A stretch of 64,000 bases of DNA, taken from positions 1,426,001 to 1,490,000 of the forward strand of contig NZ_CP139137.1 in assembly GCF_034047335.1 (NCBI RefSeq). Reading direction: 5' to 3'. The stretch comes from Chryseobacterium sp. JJR-5R. Its GTDB lineage: Bacteria; Bacteroidota; Bacteroidia; Flavobacteriales; Weeksellaceae. Within the stretch, counting starts at the first letter, position 1; each line of letters starts with the position of its first letter. The translations under genes were made by a program, and so were the position numbers. Below the pieces are notes generated by a model. The model was not told where the DNA came from and made no database searches. It worked only from the letters and a program-made list of their open reading frames with translations. Below, piece after piece: positions 1 through 8,568 of this stretch.

Positions 1-1
1 G

Positions 2-193
2 ACCGTGATTGACGGAAAGCCGTATTTTGGGGGAGCCAGGCGCTTCAGTAAATTATTTACTGATGATTTTTATTACAATGTGGACGAAGATTACGATAAA
101 GTGATCAAAAACATCCAGCAGGTGGAATCCAGATCAAAGATCTTCAGGAAACAGGATTACCTTAATTATTATAAAGAATATTACAAGTTTTAA
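2..193 (+). CDS. C-terminal end of an unidentified protein (partial)
   Basis: The reading frame is open from the window edge to a TAA at 191-193, so only about 63 C-terminal residues are visible. They are rich in Tyr, Asp and Lys (for example DDFYYNVDEDYDKV) and show no Cys, no membrane segment and no motif I recognise. The stop lies 3 bases before the ubiE start, so it is probably the first visible member of a ubiE-porT operon. An internal GTG at 5 is not a credible start, because the frame continues upstream. I cannot name the family from this fragment. Confidence 0.7.
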   Translation, partial: TVIDGKPYFGGARRFSKLFTDDFYYNVDEDYDKVIKNIQQVESRSKIFRKQDYLNYYKEYYKF

Positions 194-196
194 GTT

Positions 197-928
197 TTGA
201 CAAAAGATATTACTAAAATTACGCCCTACAACTCTGAAGCTACGAAGAAGAGCCAGGTAGAAGATATGTTTGATAACATAGCACCGAAATATGATCTTCT
301 GAATCATGTGCTGTCCATGAAAATTGACGTTTTATGGAGGAATACACTGGTAAAGTGGATGAAAAATGATAACCCGCAGGAAGTGCTGGATGTAGCTACA
401 GGAACGGGAGATCTTGCCATCACCATTGAAAAGGGGACAGGCTCCAAAGTGATCGGTTTGGATTTATCGCAACAAATGTTAAATGTTGGCGTTATTAAAA
501 TAAAAAAACTTAAATTAGACGGCAAAATTTCCATGCAAAAAGGGGATGCGGAGAACCTGCCTTATGAGGACAACAGGTTCGATGCGGTATCCGTTGCATT
601 CGGAGTGAGGAATTTTGAAAACCTTACCAAAGGTTTGGCAGAATTAAGAAGAGTGGTTAAAGATAACAAGAGTGTTTATATACTGGAGTTTTCAAAGGTT
701 GAGGGTTTCTTAGCACCATTTTATATGTTTTACTTTAAAAATGTATTGCCTGCCATCGGCAGACTGGTCTCTAAGGATAACAGGGCATACACATACCTTC
801 CGGATTCTGTAAATGCTTTTCCTTTCGGGGAAAAAATGAGACAAATTCTTTTAGATACAGGATTTAAAAAAGTTGAATATAAAAAACTAAGTTTAGGTAT
901 AGCCACAATTTATAAAGCAACAAAGTAA
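197..928 (+). CDS. ubiE: Demethylmenaquinone methyltransferase UbiE/MenG
   Basis: This SAM-dependent methyltransferase carries out the last step of menaquinone synthesis, methylating demethylmenaquinone at the inner membrane. The 243-residue protein has the family N-terminus (MFDNIAPKYDLLNHVLS), the glycine-rich SAM site VLDVATGTGDLAI at about residues 62-74, and GDAENLPYEDNRFD followed by VAFGVRNF near 117-141. Its length is normal for the family. The start is a TTG at 197; the first ATG in frame (265) would remove conserved N-terminal residues, so the TTG start is preferred. It follows the upstream gene by 3 bases and precedes porT by 3 bases. Confidence 0.95.
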   Translation: MTKDITKITPYNSEATKKSQVEDMFDNIAPKYDLLNHVLSMKIDVLWRNTLVKWMKNDNPQEVLDVATGTGDLAITIEKGTGSKVIGLDLSQQMLNVGVIKIKKLKLDGKISMQKGDAENLPYEDNRFDAVSVAFGVRNFENLTKGLAELRRVVKDNKSVYILEFSKVEGFLAPFYMFYFKNVLPAIGRLVSKDNRAYTYLPDSVNAFPFGEKMRQILLDTGFKKVEYKKLSLGIATIYKATK

Positions 929-931
929 CCT

Positions 932-1714
932 ATGAGTAAATTTTTATTAAAAGCACTGGTTTTAGCCTCAGTAAATGTTGCCGTGTTATCAAACGCGCAA
1001 TTCAGAACCCGGAACAGAATGGATAAGCTGGAAGACTTTGACGAGCAGAAATTCAGCTGGGGGTTCTATCTGAACGGAAACAGGCTGGACTACCGTATCG
1101 TTCTTAATCCAAGATACGGTATGAATAATAACCAGAACCTGGTTACATCCAAAGAGAGCTACAGTTTCGGTGCCGGATTAATTGCAAAATGGAGGCTGAA
1201 CGACTATCTGGATGTAAGACTGGAACCGGGGTTACAATTCGGGCAGAGACAGCTGACATTCAATACCCAGTCAAATGACCAGTATGCTGCGGGGACTTTG
1301 ACGAACGATCCGTTTATTCCTATCCCTTTAACGGAGAGAGACCGTGTAAGGGAGATCAAGACTACTTTGGTAGATGTTCCCGTGCTGTTGGAATTCCACG
1401 GCTTGAGGTGGTACAACTCCAGGCCCTATGTAGCCGCAGGGGTAAACTATATTGTCAACCTTCAGTCCAACTCAGATTCTACGGATGATAACTTTCAGCA
1501 GGTATTCAGGTCTACCACGCACAATTTTGCCTGGTCTGCGGAAATGGGGATCCAGTTCTACTTTAGTAAATTTAAGCTGACACCGGCCATCAGGGGTACC
1601 TTTATCATGAATAATGAAATTGTTGCAGATAATGCCGCCACGCCTCCGTACTGGACATCAGCCATGTCGACATTACAGACAAGAGCAGTATTTTTTGTGC
1701 TGAAATTTGAATAA
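932..1714 (+). CDS. porT: Type IX secretion outer-membrane beta-barrel protein PorT
   Basis: PorT-family proteins are outer-membrane beta-barrels needed for type IX secretion in Bacteroidetes. The 260-residue product has a signal peptide (cleavage likely after the SNA at about residue 22) and then alternating amphipathic strands such as YSFGAGLIAKWRLNDYLDVRL and WSAEMGIQFYFSKFKLTPAI. It ends in an aromatic-rich strand (AVFFVLKFE), as expected for barrel insertion. The ubiE-porT order is one I know from flavobacterial genomes. The start codon lies 3 bases after the ubiE stop, so the two are probably co-transcribed. No other type IX gene is in the window. Confidence 0.88.
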   Translation: MSKFLLKALVLASVNVAVLSNAQFRTRNRMDKLEDFDEQKFSWGFYLNGNRLDYRIVLNPRYGMNNNQNLVTSKESYSFGAGLIAKWRLNDYLDVRLEPGLQFGQRQLTFNTQSNDQYAAGTLTNDPFIPIPLTERDRVREIKTTLVDVPVLLEFHGLRWYNSRPYVAAGVNYIVNLQSNSDSTDDNFQQVFRSTTHNFAWSAEMGIQFYFSKFKLTPAIRGTFIMNNEIVADNAATPPYWTSAMSTLQTRAVFFVLKFE

Positions 1715-1851
1715 AAATTATTTTTAAGATAGAAAAGGGAGATGCATTTTGTGTCTCCTTTTTGCTTTGAATCAAAATATAGCGCGTTTTATTTTTGTTA
1801 GTATTAATATTTTGTTATTTTTGCTAACAGTTAGAATATACAAAACCTGGA

Positions 1852-2154
1852 ATGCTTCAAGATTTAGAAAACCATTTTTCAGAATTAGAGAAAAAGATTT
1901 TGCTATTACAAAAAAATTACAAAAATCTTGCTGAAAAATTTTCGGAACTGAACAAAGAGCATGGAGAACTGAAGAAAAAATATGATGAGGAGAGAAAAAA
2001 AAGCCAGGTATTAGCAGAAGAACAAAAAAATATAAAGCTTTATTCAGCAATATCAGGAAACCCTGAACATAACCGGTTGATGAAAAACCATATCAACAGG
2101 CTGGTGAAAGAAGTGGATTTCTGTATTGCACAGCTTCAAAACAGCGGATTATAA
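1852..2154 (+). CDS. Small coiled-coil protein upstream of zapA
   Basis: This 100-residue soluble protein is almost entirely one charged coiled coil (residues about 4-70, repeated E, K and L heptads), followed by a short conserved-looking tail (HNRLMKNHINRLVKEVDFCIAQL). Its stop overlaps the zapA start by one base (TAATG), which suggests translational coupling. By position and shape it looks like a ZapB- or FtsL-type division helper acting with ZapA at the FtsZ ring. That role is inferred from context, not from a recognised domain. The AT-rich gap before it (1715-1851) probably holds its promoter. Confidence 0.75.
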   Translation: MLQDLENHFSELEKKILLLQKNYKNLAEKFSELNKEHGELKKKYDEERKKSQVLAEEQKNIKLYSAISGNPEHNRLMKNHINRLVKEVDFCIAQLQNSGL

Positions 2155-2447
2155 TGGAGGTAAGAAGAATAACCATCAATATTGCAGGAAGGGTATATCC
2201 GCTAAACGTACCGGCAGCAGAAGAAGAAACACTGCGTAAGGTAGGGAAGCAGATTGAAAATATGATTAAAGATTTTGAACAGAATTTCGATGTAAGAGAC
2301 AAACAGGATGCTTTGGCCATGTGTGCCCTTAAACTGGGAACCAATGCCGAAGTGGTGTCTGCCAACTACGAAAAGACAATACATTCTGCCGGAGACAGGC
2401 TGGTGCAGATCAGCAATTCCCTGGGTGAAGTAAGTGAAGTGAAATAA
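2154..2447 (+). CDS. zapA: Cell division protein ZapA
   Basis: ZapA binds FtsZ and bundles its filaments at the division site. The 97-residue protein has the family layout: an N-terminal beta-hairpin domain (RRITINIAGRVYPLNV), a helix containing EEETLRKVGKQIENMI, then DKQDALAMCALKLG and a C-terminal coiled coil that normally forms the tetramer. The length is typical. The start overlaps the stop of the upstream coiled-coil gene by one base. A 6S-type RNA follows about 35 bases downstream. Confidence 0.9.
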   Translation: MEVRRITINIAGRVYPLNVPAAEEETLRKVGKQIENMIKDFEQNFDVRDKQDALAMCALKLGTNAEVVSANYEKTIHSAGDRLVQISNSLGEVSEVK

Positions 2448-2480
2448 AATAAAATAAACAGGGAATAGATTTTTTTCCCG

Positions 2481-2660
2481 AAAAAACTGCCTACAATAAT
2501 TCTAACACATTAAAGGTAAACTCAACGCTAAACAATTACCGAACAAATGTCCATCGAATGGCGTGCCGGTCCGTCCGGATTACAGACAGTGGAAATCAGT
2601 TCAAATCGTGTTGATTAGGAGTTTACTCTATATCACTGAATTGTTGTAGGCTTTTTTTTA
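2481..2660 (+). ncRNA. ssrS: 6S RNA, flavobacterial type
   Basis: The stretch forms a long rod. Positions 2489-2502 (GCCTACAATAATTC) pair with 2638-2651 (GAATTGTTGTAGGC) with one G-U pair. Further in, 2516-2523 (GTAAACTC) pairs with 2619-2626 (GAGTTTAC). Between the arms is an open central region with a GC-rich top (GCCGGTCCGTCCGGAT near 2562-2579). The 3' arm runs directly into eight T bases, a natural terminator. A closing stem, open bubble and terminal stem are the form of 6S RNA, which binds RNA polymerase as a promoter mimic. The position between zapA and rny and the length (about 170 nt) fit the flavobacterial 6S family as I know it. Exact ends are estimated. Confidence 0.82.
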
Positions 2661-2696
2661 TCTGATACAGAAGACAATTAAAACTTAAAATAAATT

Positions 2697-4262
2697 ATGA
2701 TAGAAATTATAATTGGCATTATTTGCCTGGTAATCGGTGCAGCAGCAGGGATGTTTTTCTCAAGAAGCTCACTCAATACCAAAGCAAAATTTATTATAGA
2801 CGATGCAAAGAAAAATGCTGAAAATTTTGTAGAAAAAGCCAACGTACAGGCCGAATCCATAAAAAAAGAAAAAAACCTTCAGGCGAAGGAAAAGTTTCTG
2901 GAACTGAAATCCCAGCATGATGCCGATATCCAGGCACGCGAGAAAAAAATGCAGGAGATTGAAAAAAGAACCAAAGACAAAGAACATAAGCTGAATGACG
3001 AACTCAGCAAAGTAGGAAAACTTGAAAAAGACCTGGACAGGCAGATTGCAGATTATGCCAAGAAGGCAGAGGCACTGGAAAGAAAACAGCATGAGCTGGA
3101 TTCTGCAACCGCTAAAAAAGTGGAGATCCTTGAAAAAATAGCTAACTATACCGCAGAAGAAGCCAAAGCAGAATTGGTGGAAACGATGAAGGCAGAAGCA
3201 AAAACAAGGGCTCAGGCACATGTACAGAGCATTATGGAAGAAGCTCAGCTTAATGCGAAAAGCGAAGCAAGAAAAATTATTATCCAGACCATCCAGAGAA
3301 TCGGGACGGAACAGGCCATTGAGAATTCCGTATCGGTCTTCAACATTGAATCTGATGAGGTAAAAGGAAGGATTATCGGTAGGGAAGGGCGTAATATCCG
3401 TGCTTTGGAATCTATTACGGGCGTGGAGATTATTGTTGACGATACCCCTGAAGCCATCCTTCTTTCATGTTTTGATCCCGTAAGAAGAGAAATCGCAAGA
3501 CTTTCCCTTCACAGGCTGGTAACGGACGGAAGGATCCACCCGGCAAGGATTGAAGAAGTGGTGGAGAAAACAAGAAAACAGATCGAAGAAGAAATTATTG
3601 AAGTAGGTAAGAGAACAATCATTGATTTGGGCATCCACGGATTGCATCCTGAACTGATCAAGATCGTGGGAAGAATGAAATACCGTTCTTCATACGGACA
3701 GAACCTGCTGCAGCACTCCAGAGAAGTAGCGAACATTGCTGCAACCATGGCTGCTGAACTGGGATTGAATGTAAAACTGGCGAAGAGGGCAGGATTACTG
3801 CATGACATCGGTAAGGTTCCGGAGCAGGAATCAGAACTTCCTCACGCTTTATTAGGAATGCAGTGGGCAGAGAAATACGGTGAAAATGCAGAAGTGATCA
3901 ATGCCATCGGAGCTCACCATGACGAAGTGGAAATGACTTCTCTGCTGTCACCGATCATTCAGGTAGCCGATGCCATTTCAGGAGCAAGGCCGGGAGCGAG
4001 AAGACAGGTGCTGGAATCTTACATCCAGAGGCTGAAAGACCTCGAAGCAGCGGCATTAAGCTTTGACGGCGTTTCATCAGCTTACGCCATCCAGGCAGGT
4101 AGAGAACTGAGGGTAATGGTAGAAAGCGGAAAAGTAAATGACGAAGTGGCTTCCCAGCTGTCTTATGACATTTCAGAAAAAATCCAGAACGAACTGACCT
4201 ATCCGGGACAGGTAAGAGTAACGGTAATCAGGGAAACCAGAGCCGTGAATATAGCAAGATAA
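2697..4262 (+). CDS. rny: Ribonuclease Y
   Basis: RNase Y is a membrane-anchored endoribonuclease that starts mRNA decay. The 521-residue protein has an N-terminal membrane helix ([18 protein letters not shown]), then a long charged coiled coil to about residue 190. A KH RNA-binding domain with [15 protein letters not shown] follows near residue 222, then an HD phosphohydrolase domain with HSREVA (His near 340) and LLHDIGK (His-Asp near 369-370). Length and order match the family. It lies just downstream of the 6S RNA and is followed by a clear terminator. Confidence 0.96.
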   Translation: MIEIIIGIICLVIGAAAGMFFSRSSLNTKAKFIIDDAKKNAENFVEKANVQAESIKKEKNLQAKEKFLELKSQHDADIQAREKKMQEIEKRTKDKEHKLNDELSKVGKLEKDLDRQIADYAKKAEALERKQHELDSATAKKVEILEKIANYTAEEAKAELVETMKAEAKTRAQAHVQSIMEEAQLNAKSEARKIIIQTIQRIGTEQAIENSVSVFNIESDEVKGRIIGREGRNIRALESITGVEIIVDDTPEAILLSCFDPVRREIARLSLHRLVTDGRIHPARIEEVVEKTRKQIEEEIIEVGKRTIIDLGIHGLHPELIKIVGRMKYRSSYGQNLLQHSREVANIAATMAAELGLNVKLAKRAGLLHDIGKVPEQESELPHALLGMQWAEKYGENAEVINAIGAHHDEVEMTSLLSPIIQVADAISGARPGARRQVLESYIQRLKDLEAAALSFDGVSSAYAIQAGRELRVMVESGKVNDEVASQLSYDISEKIQNELTYPGQVRVTVIRETRAVNIAR

Positions 4263-4288
4263 TCACTGAAAAACATATTCAATCTATA

Positions 4289-4316
4289 AACCTTTCAAGA
4301 AATTGGAAGGTTTTTT
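4289..4316 (+). terminator. Terminator of rny
   Basis: An imperfect hairpin (AACCTTTC arm, GGAAGGTT arm) is followed by a run of T bases, 27 bases after the rny stop. Confidence 0.75.
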
Positions 4317-4680
4317 ATTTGATCCTAGTCAACAGGACAGAAATTCCCCTGACACTCTACGAACATTCATTCTGTACCATCAGCCTCCGGTAAAATGAAA
4401 GCAGGAGCATATAACGGAATGAGGGATTATCCGGAAAGAATAATGTCAAATGGAAATGGGCAGGCCGGCTTTCGGCAAAATAAAAAATTTTTACTTCTTG
4501 AAAACAGCAGTGCCTTCAAAGAGATTGATAAATGCATCAGTACTGTTATACGCATATCTGGAAAATGGTATCTCAGGATGAACAAAATAATCTGGCAGGC
4601 AGGGAGATAGCTTTAAAATAAGCCTGTGTAAAAAATCCATCAATGCAATGAAACCGTTAAAGCTTCAAACCTTCAGTAAA
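4317..4680. other. Intergenic stretch without a convincing gene
   Basis: A 71-codon frame at 4395-4610 (+) is open, but its product is featureless, has no recognisable family and no promoter or ribosome site. I treat it as chance or a decayed gene. Confidence 0.5.
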
Positions 4681-4715
4681 CTAAAATAAGCACCGGGTCA
4701 GGATGCTTATTTTAG
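4681..4715. terminator. Bidirectional terminator hairpin
   Basis: A perfect 12 bp inverted repeat (4681-4692 with 4704-4715, arm CTAAAATAAGCA) encloses an 11-base loop. The arms are A/T rich on both sides, so it can end transcripts from either direction, including the graspetide operon that ends at 4763. Confidence 0.65.
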
Positions 4716-4762
4716 GTATAGAAGAAACCAGCTGACAGCGGTTAATTTGCTGCAGGTGTTAG

Positions 4763-5587
4763 TTAAGGATACCGGACAGCACCGTCCAATTCTATCGGGT
4801 TGTTATGCTTTTTTATATACTGTTGTTCGTTTTTTGTAAGTTCTTTATAATCCGGTACAAATGCCTTTCCGTCTTTATCCTGCCAGCGTACTTTTACATT
4901 TCCTGTCTTCATTTCCCTGTACGGGTCATTATAGTGGTCTTTCTGTAATTTAATCCATTGTTTTCCCGTAATATCCAGAGGCCGTGCAGACAGATACTGT
5001 ATATTGGTGGTCTCATCTTTTTTTATTCCGGTAAATGAAAATTCATAGTTGTTTCCGGTATCTTTCATATACACGATCAGTCCGGGCAGCCCGTCAAAAA
5101 CATAGGGTCCGTTCTGTAAAGCGATATCGGTGGTGAACCATGCTTCCCAAGTACGGCCGGAATAGGCAAGCATTGCTTTCTGGCAGTTGTAATCCCCTAT
5201 CTTTTTGGTGACTTTACTGATTTCCCATTTAAAAACGGGGCTTTTGCCTGAAATTCTGTAAAGATCCCTGAGTATAACGGTAAATCTGTTAGTTTTTTTC
5301 TCTTTGGTATCTTTGATCACCATAAAATGGTAATCGTATTTTTTATGAACGTTCTCACCGGCTTTTTCCTTTTCAATCACTACAGAATCGTTCATGGACT
5401 GATCTTTAGAATAAAACTTAGATTTATTATCTTTGATCAGCAGAATCATATCATTAGTCTGAATTTCTTTGGATAATGAGTCCGGTTTATAATTCATCCG
5501 GTAATAAATCTTATAACTCTGTGCATAGGATACATTAGAAAATATGCTTACGAAGGTGAGTATTTTAAATACATTTTTCCATTCCAT
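4763..5587 (-). CDS. GLPGLI family secreted protein of the graspetide cluster
   Basis: The family is named for its GLPGLI motif, present here at residues 166-171, after the conserved block CQKAMLAYSGRTWEAWF (about 135-151). A signal peptide (residues 1-23, ending SYAQ) points to export. The 274-residue length is normal. These proteins are common in Bacteroidetes and their function is not known. The start codon overlaps the 3' end of the SPASM gene by 23 bases, so it is the last gene of the operon. A role in handling or export of the modified peptide is possible but is inference from position. A second, unlinked member lies at 61747-62571. Confidence 0.88.
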   Translation of the reverse strand: MEWKNVFKILTFVSIFSNVSYAQSYKIYYRMNYKPDSLSKEIQTNDMILLIKDNKSKFYSKDQSMNDSVVIEKEKAGENVHKKYDYHFMVIKDTKEKKTNRFTVILRDLYRISGKSPVFKWEISKVTKKIGDYNCQKAMLAYSGRTWEAWFTTDIALQNGPYVFDGLPGLIVYMKDTGNNYEFSFTGIKKDETTNIQYLSARPLDITGKQWIKLQKDHYNDPYREMKTGNVKVRWQDKDGKAFVPDYKELTKNEQQYIKKHNNPIELDGAVRYP

Positions 5588-6659
5588 AATATTGAATTGC
5601 TTTTTGTTTTAAAGGATTTGTGCTCCATTCTTCCCATTCGCCTGTATAGGGATTATAGCCGCATTTTAAAGGTTTTGAGACATCAAGTCCGGCTTCATTC
5701 GTATGTAAGCGTTCGGTATACGCTCTGCAATCAGTGCATACATATCTGAATTCGCAGTCCTTACAGCCTTCTATGTCATCTTTGGTCAGGTTCCAGTACC
5801 GTTTGAAGTCTTTATGGTGAATGCTTTCTTCTAAAGTCGTATCTTTAATATTTCCAAAGCTTTCCGTCATAGAAGGACAGTTTTTTATATTCCCGGCGCT
5901 GTCAATTGATAGTTTACAGTTTAAGCAGGAATTATGATGGATTGATTCTGAAATAATTTCAAGGTTGATCGAATCAATATTCCCCTGTATGGTTCCGCAG
6001 TTTTCAGGACCCCCGACTGATTTTTGTACATACTGAATTTTATGATCTTCTGCCGGTCCGGTTAATAGTTGTTCATTTAAAGTATAAACTGTAACCGTAC
6101 TGACCATCGGAAGCTTGGCAATTTCTCTTAAATCAGCGATTGTTCTCTTTGAATTTGAGTATTCCGGGATGCTGATTTCAAGCTGGATATCACGTAATCT
6201 GTTGTACGGGTCATTATTCAGGTAAACAATATATTTTTTCAGCTCCTGCAGTCTTTTTTCGCTGAAACAGCGGAACAGTATAGCCTCCACGCCTAATGTT
6301 CCTGCTTCACGGCTTATTTTTGTTATCGAAGTGAGGGCCGTTTCCGCATCAACATCAATAATCATGTTGGTAATCCTGCTCGGGCTGTGCCATTTCATAT
6401 CTATGGACGGGAAAGCATCTGTTTCATCATGGGATACCTGAAAAATGAGATCATTTTTCTGTAGAAATTTTTTATAGGATTTCAACAGGTCACCATTACC
6501 AGGGTATAATTCCTGCAAGTTTTCAAAATCAATTTCTTTGGTAAGCATTTCATACAGTTCATTGGAGATATACCAGTAATTATTTTTTGTCAGATCAAAC
6601 AACAGGGAGCGCGTATATCCCTTTACAGGAATAATATCAGCATACAGCTTATAAACCAT
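5565..6659 (-). CDS. gwsS: SPASM-domain peptide maturase, grasp-with-spasm system
   Basis: This is a 364-residue member of the SPASM-type maturases that accompany a graspetide ATP-grasp enzyme. The C-terminal half holds the cysteine cluster expected to bind auxiliary iron-sulfur centres: C245 and C248 (SCLNCKL), C261, C299 and C302, C308 and C311 (CKDCEFRYVCTDC), and C333 (CGYNPYTGEW). The N-terminal half has no CxxxCxxC radical-SAM motif; the first cysteine is at 131. The enzyme therefore probably does not do classic radical-SAM chemistry alone. It starts 9 bases after the 62-residue protein and overlaps the GLPGLI gene. The exact reaction is not known to me. Confidence 0.85.
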   Translation of the reverse strand: MVYKLYADIIPVKGYTRSLLFDLTKNNYWYISNELYEMLTKEIDFENLQELYPGNGDLLKSYKKFLQKNDLIFQVSHDETDAFPSIDMKWHSPSRITNMIIDVDAETALTSITKISREAGTLGVEAILFRCFSEKRLQELKKYIVYLNNDPYNRLRDIQLEISIPEYSNSKRTIADLREIAKLPMVSTVTVYTLNEQLLTGPAEDHKIQYVQKSVGGPENCGTIQGNIDSINLEIISESIHHNSCLNCKLSIDSAGNIKNCPSMTESFGNIKDTTLEESIHHKDFKRYWNLTKDDIEGCKDCEFRYVCTDCRAYTERLHTNEAGLDVSKPLKCGYNPYTGEWEEWSTNPLKQKAIQYYGMEKCI

Positions 6660-6668
6660 TTTTAAATT

Positions 6669-6857
6669 TCAGAATTTGGATATTTTTTTATAGAATTTTT
6701 TGCTTATGTATATTCCTGATCCGTTTAGTAAAGAAGATTTTATATTTAAATCCCGGTAATCAGGAAGTTTTTCATTCGGGCTGAACAGTTGGTCCAGGTC
6801 TCTTAAAATGTAAGACCCCTTGTTTCTTTTAATTGTATTTTTTAAATGATCAGGCAT
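6669..6857 (-). CDS. Small basic protein between the two graspetide maturases
   Basis: The 62-residue product (begins MPDHLKNTIKRNKGSYILRD) is soluble and basic, with no Cys, signal peptide or Gly-Gly leader, and I recognise no family. Its ATG overlaps the stop of the ATP-grasp gene by 8 bases (ATGCCTGA), and its stop is 9 bases before the SPASM gene. The tight fit on both sides supports a real, translationally coupled gene. It may be an accessory partner of one of the maturases or a remnant of a larger protein; sequence alone cannot decide. Confidence 0.6.
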   Translation of the reverse strand: MPDHLKNTIKRNKGSYILRDLDQLFSPNEKLPDYRDLNIKSSLLNGSGIYISKKFYKKISKF

Positions 6858-7848
6858 ACGCTTTTTTCTGTATTAAAAATTCCGCGACCTTTTTCTCCAG
6901 GTGGTAGTTGCACGGCAGGGAAACCATCCCGAATTGCCCTACGGTGTTTATTTCTAAAAAAACATATCTTCCGTTTGTATCTTTGATCATATCTATCGAG
7001 CCGGAAGAAAGGTTTAGATCGCTCATCAGGTTAATTAAATTTTCTTTTATCATCTGCGGCAGATGATAGGGTACACATCTGTTAGGATTAAAAATATCGT
7101 AGTTCCTGAAATCTGTTTTCGTTTTATTGTTTTTAGAAGAAAAGATGGCCATAGAATAGAATTCCCTATCCAGATAAAATATTCGCAATTCATACTTCTT
7201 CTCAATGTTTTTCTGAAATAAAGAAGGAGTGAATTCTTTGATCTTACAGCTTTTAACCATCTGTGTATGCGTGCCGTACATGCCTTTAAGATCAGAGAAA
7301 GTAACACCTTCGAAAATCGGTTTGGTAATCAGGCATTTATTCAGATCCGTTATCCTTGATAAAGATGCCTTGCTGTTGGCAATATAGGTTTCAGGGATAT
7401 GCAGGTTGTGTTTTTTTGCCAGTCTCAGGACTTCAGCTTTATCAATTTTCAGAGAATCCTTATAGTAGTCAAACCATTTCCATCCCGGATAAAAATCATA
7501 CAGTATTCTTAAAAACCTGTTTCTTTCAGCGGCATGAAACTTGGCGAATTTTATTAAATTCTGGTCAATTTCATTTTCCTGTTTAATGATATCATCGTAT
7601 ACCATATCTATAAATCTCCTGCACCATACGACCTTTATATTTTTCAGGTCGATTTTTTTGTTATTGACTTTATCAAAAATCTCCAATTCGTGGTCATTCA
7701 GATTGACAAACAGGTCATAATATTCAGGATCGGTTATCTGGTCAACGTTCATTCTTATAAAAGGGACGCGGTAATAATTCAGCCAGTCGCAGACACTGTT
7801 GGTCGTCAGTTCCAGATCTGCTTTCGATATAATTAAAATTTCTGTCAT
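6850..7848 (-). CDS. gwsG: ATP-grasp peptide maturase, grasp-with-spasm system
   Basis: This enzyme uses ATP to activate acidic side chains of a precursor peptide and form ester or amide links to Ser, Thr or Lys. The 332-residue protein shows an ATP-grasp layout: an N-terminal substrate region (MTEILIISKADLELTTNS), a central ELRIFYLDREFYSMAIF strand pair, and the metal- and ATP-binding end SGSIDMIKD...YVFLEINTVGQFGMV. The FLEIN-x-x-GQF signature is typical of graspetide ligases. The stop overlaps the 62-residue gene, and the start overlaps the end of the lipoprotein gene by 4 bases. The family assignment is strong; the actual cross-links are unknown. Confidence 0.9.
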   Translation of the reverse strand: MTEILIISKADLELTTNSVCDWLNYYRVPFIRMNVDQITDPEYYDLFVNLNDHELEIFDKVNNKKIDLKNIKVVWCRRFIDMVYDDIIKQENEIDQNLIKFAKFHAAERNRFLRILYDFYPGWKWFDYYKDSLKIDKAEVLRLAKKHNLHIPETYIANSKASLSRITDLNKCLITKPIFEGVTFSDLKGMYGTHTQMVKSCKIKEFTPSLFQKNIEKKYELRIFYLDREFYSMAIFSSKNNKTKTDFRNYDIFNPNRCVPYHLPQMIKENLINLMSDLNLSSGSIDMIKDTNGRYVFLEINTVGQFGMVSLPCNYHLEKKVAEFLIQKKAYA

Positions 7849-8384
7849 AATTCCAATCCTTTCATTTCCTGGGACATATGATTCAAGTAGATGTCATGCC
7901 GGTCTTTATAAAACCTTTTATACTCCCCGATAAACAGGTAGTTTTTATTACCGGAAGTAAAATATCTTTTATAAATTTTTTTCCTGCCTTTTCGGTAATT
8001 TTCACCAAAGCAGGTGACTTCCTTGTTATAGAGCTTAACCGTTACCGTATCATCATTCCGAAGCACTTTTTCCGGAATATCTTTTACGATAAATAAGCTG
8101 TAATACACGTCATTGCCTTTTTCTTTTTTAATTTGTCTCAGCCGGTCATAGTAGGTGAAAACCAGTTTTCCGTACTTCCGGTAAAAAATCCGTCTGCCTA
8201 GATGCCGTCCGCCATAGCTGTGAAATTTAATGTCATAATCATTGCTCGTAAATAAGTAGCGGTACCTTTCATCCTCTTTATGCCAATCAGAAACGGTTAC
8301 ATGGTAACCTGAGCATGAGAACAACAGAACTAAAGAAACGAAAGCCAATAAGAATTGGCTTTCTGGTATTTTAATTTTAAACAT
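7845..8384 (-). CDS. Predicted lipoprotein in the graspetide cluster
   Basis: A 179-residue protein with a lipoprotein signal (hydrophobic stretch, lipobox LLFSC, Cys24) and a basic, Tyr-rich mature part (SNDYDIKFHSYGGRHLGRRI). The ATG at 8384 is chosen because it sits one base after the precursor-peptide stop and gives a clean lipoprotein signal. A longer frame to 8435 would run into the precursor gene. It lies between precursor and ATP-grasp gene, so it is probably part of the same transcript, perhaps for immunity, export or surface display. I recognise no family. Confidence 0.75.
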   Translation of the reverse strand: MFKIKIPESQFLLAFVSLVLLFSCSGYHVTVSDWHKEDERYRYLFTSNDYDIKFHSYGGRHLGRRIFYRKYGKLVFTYYDRLRQIKKEKGNDVYYSLFIVKDIPEKVLRNDDTVTVKLYNKEVTCFGENYRKGRKKIYKRYFTSGNKNYLFIGEYKRFYKDRHDIYLNHMSQEMKGLEL

Positions 8385-8385
8385 A

Positions 8386-8568
8386 TTACAAATCTGAACC
8401 TGTTGCCCAGTCTGAATCATCAGTGTTTCCGTCATCTGTAGTATGTCCTCCGCTGTTGGTCATGACCATTGTATTTACCGGGTCCTGACGCTTTTTGCCT
8501 CCTTTCAGGGAAATCATATCATTGGAGTTTAACTTTTTGTCCTGTAAAGACTTTAACTGCTTTTTCAT
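8386..8568 (-). CDS. gwsA: Graspetide precursor peptide, grasp-with-spasm system
   Basis: A 60-residue peptide that begins MKKQLKSLQDKKLNSNDMIS and has a Gly-Gly site at residues 23-24 (SLKGG). The leader fits the KKLN...M..L.GG pattern of grasp-with-spasm precursors. The core after the Gly-Gly is rich in Thr, Ser, Asp and Asn (GGHTTDDGNTDDSDWATGSD), which supplies hydroxyl donors and carboxylates for the ester links made by the ATP-grasp enzyme. Only one precursor copy is present. It is the first gene of the operon, with the lipoprotein gene one base downstream. Confidence 0.88.
   Translation of the reverse strand: MKKQLKSLQDKKLNSNDMISLKGGKKRQDPVNTMVMTNSGGHTTDDGNTDDSDWATGSDL

Noticed and set aside
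2590..2612. tRNA-like TTCAAATC segment
   Set aside because: No acceptor stem or anticodon arm; it is part of the 6S RNA.
4395..4610. 71-codon plus-strand frame after rny
   Set aside because: No family, no promoter or ribosome site, and product without protein-like pattern.
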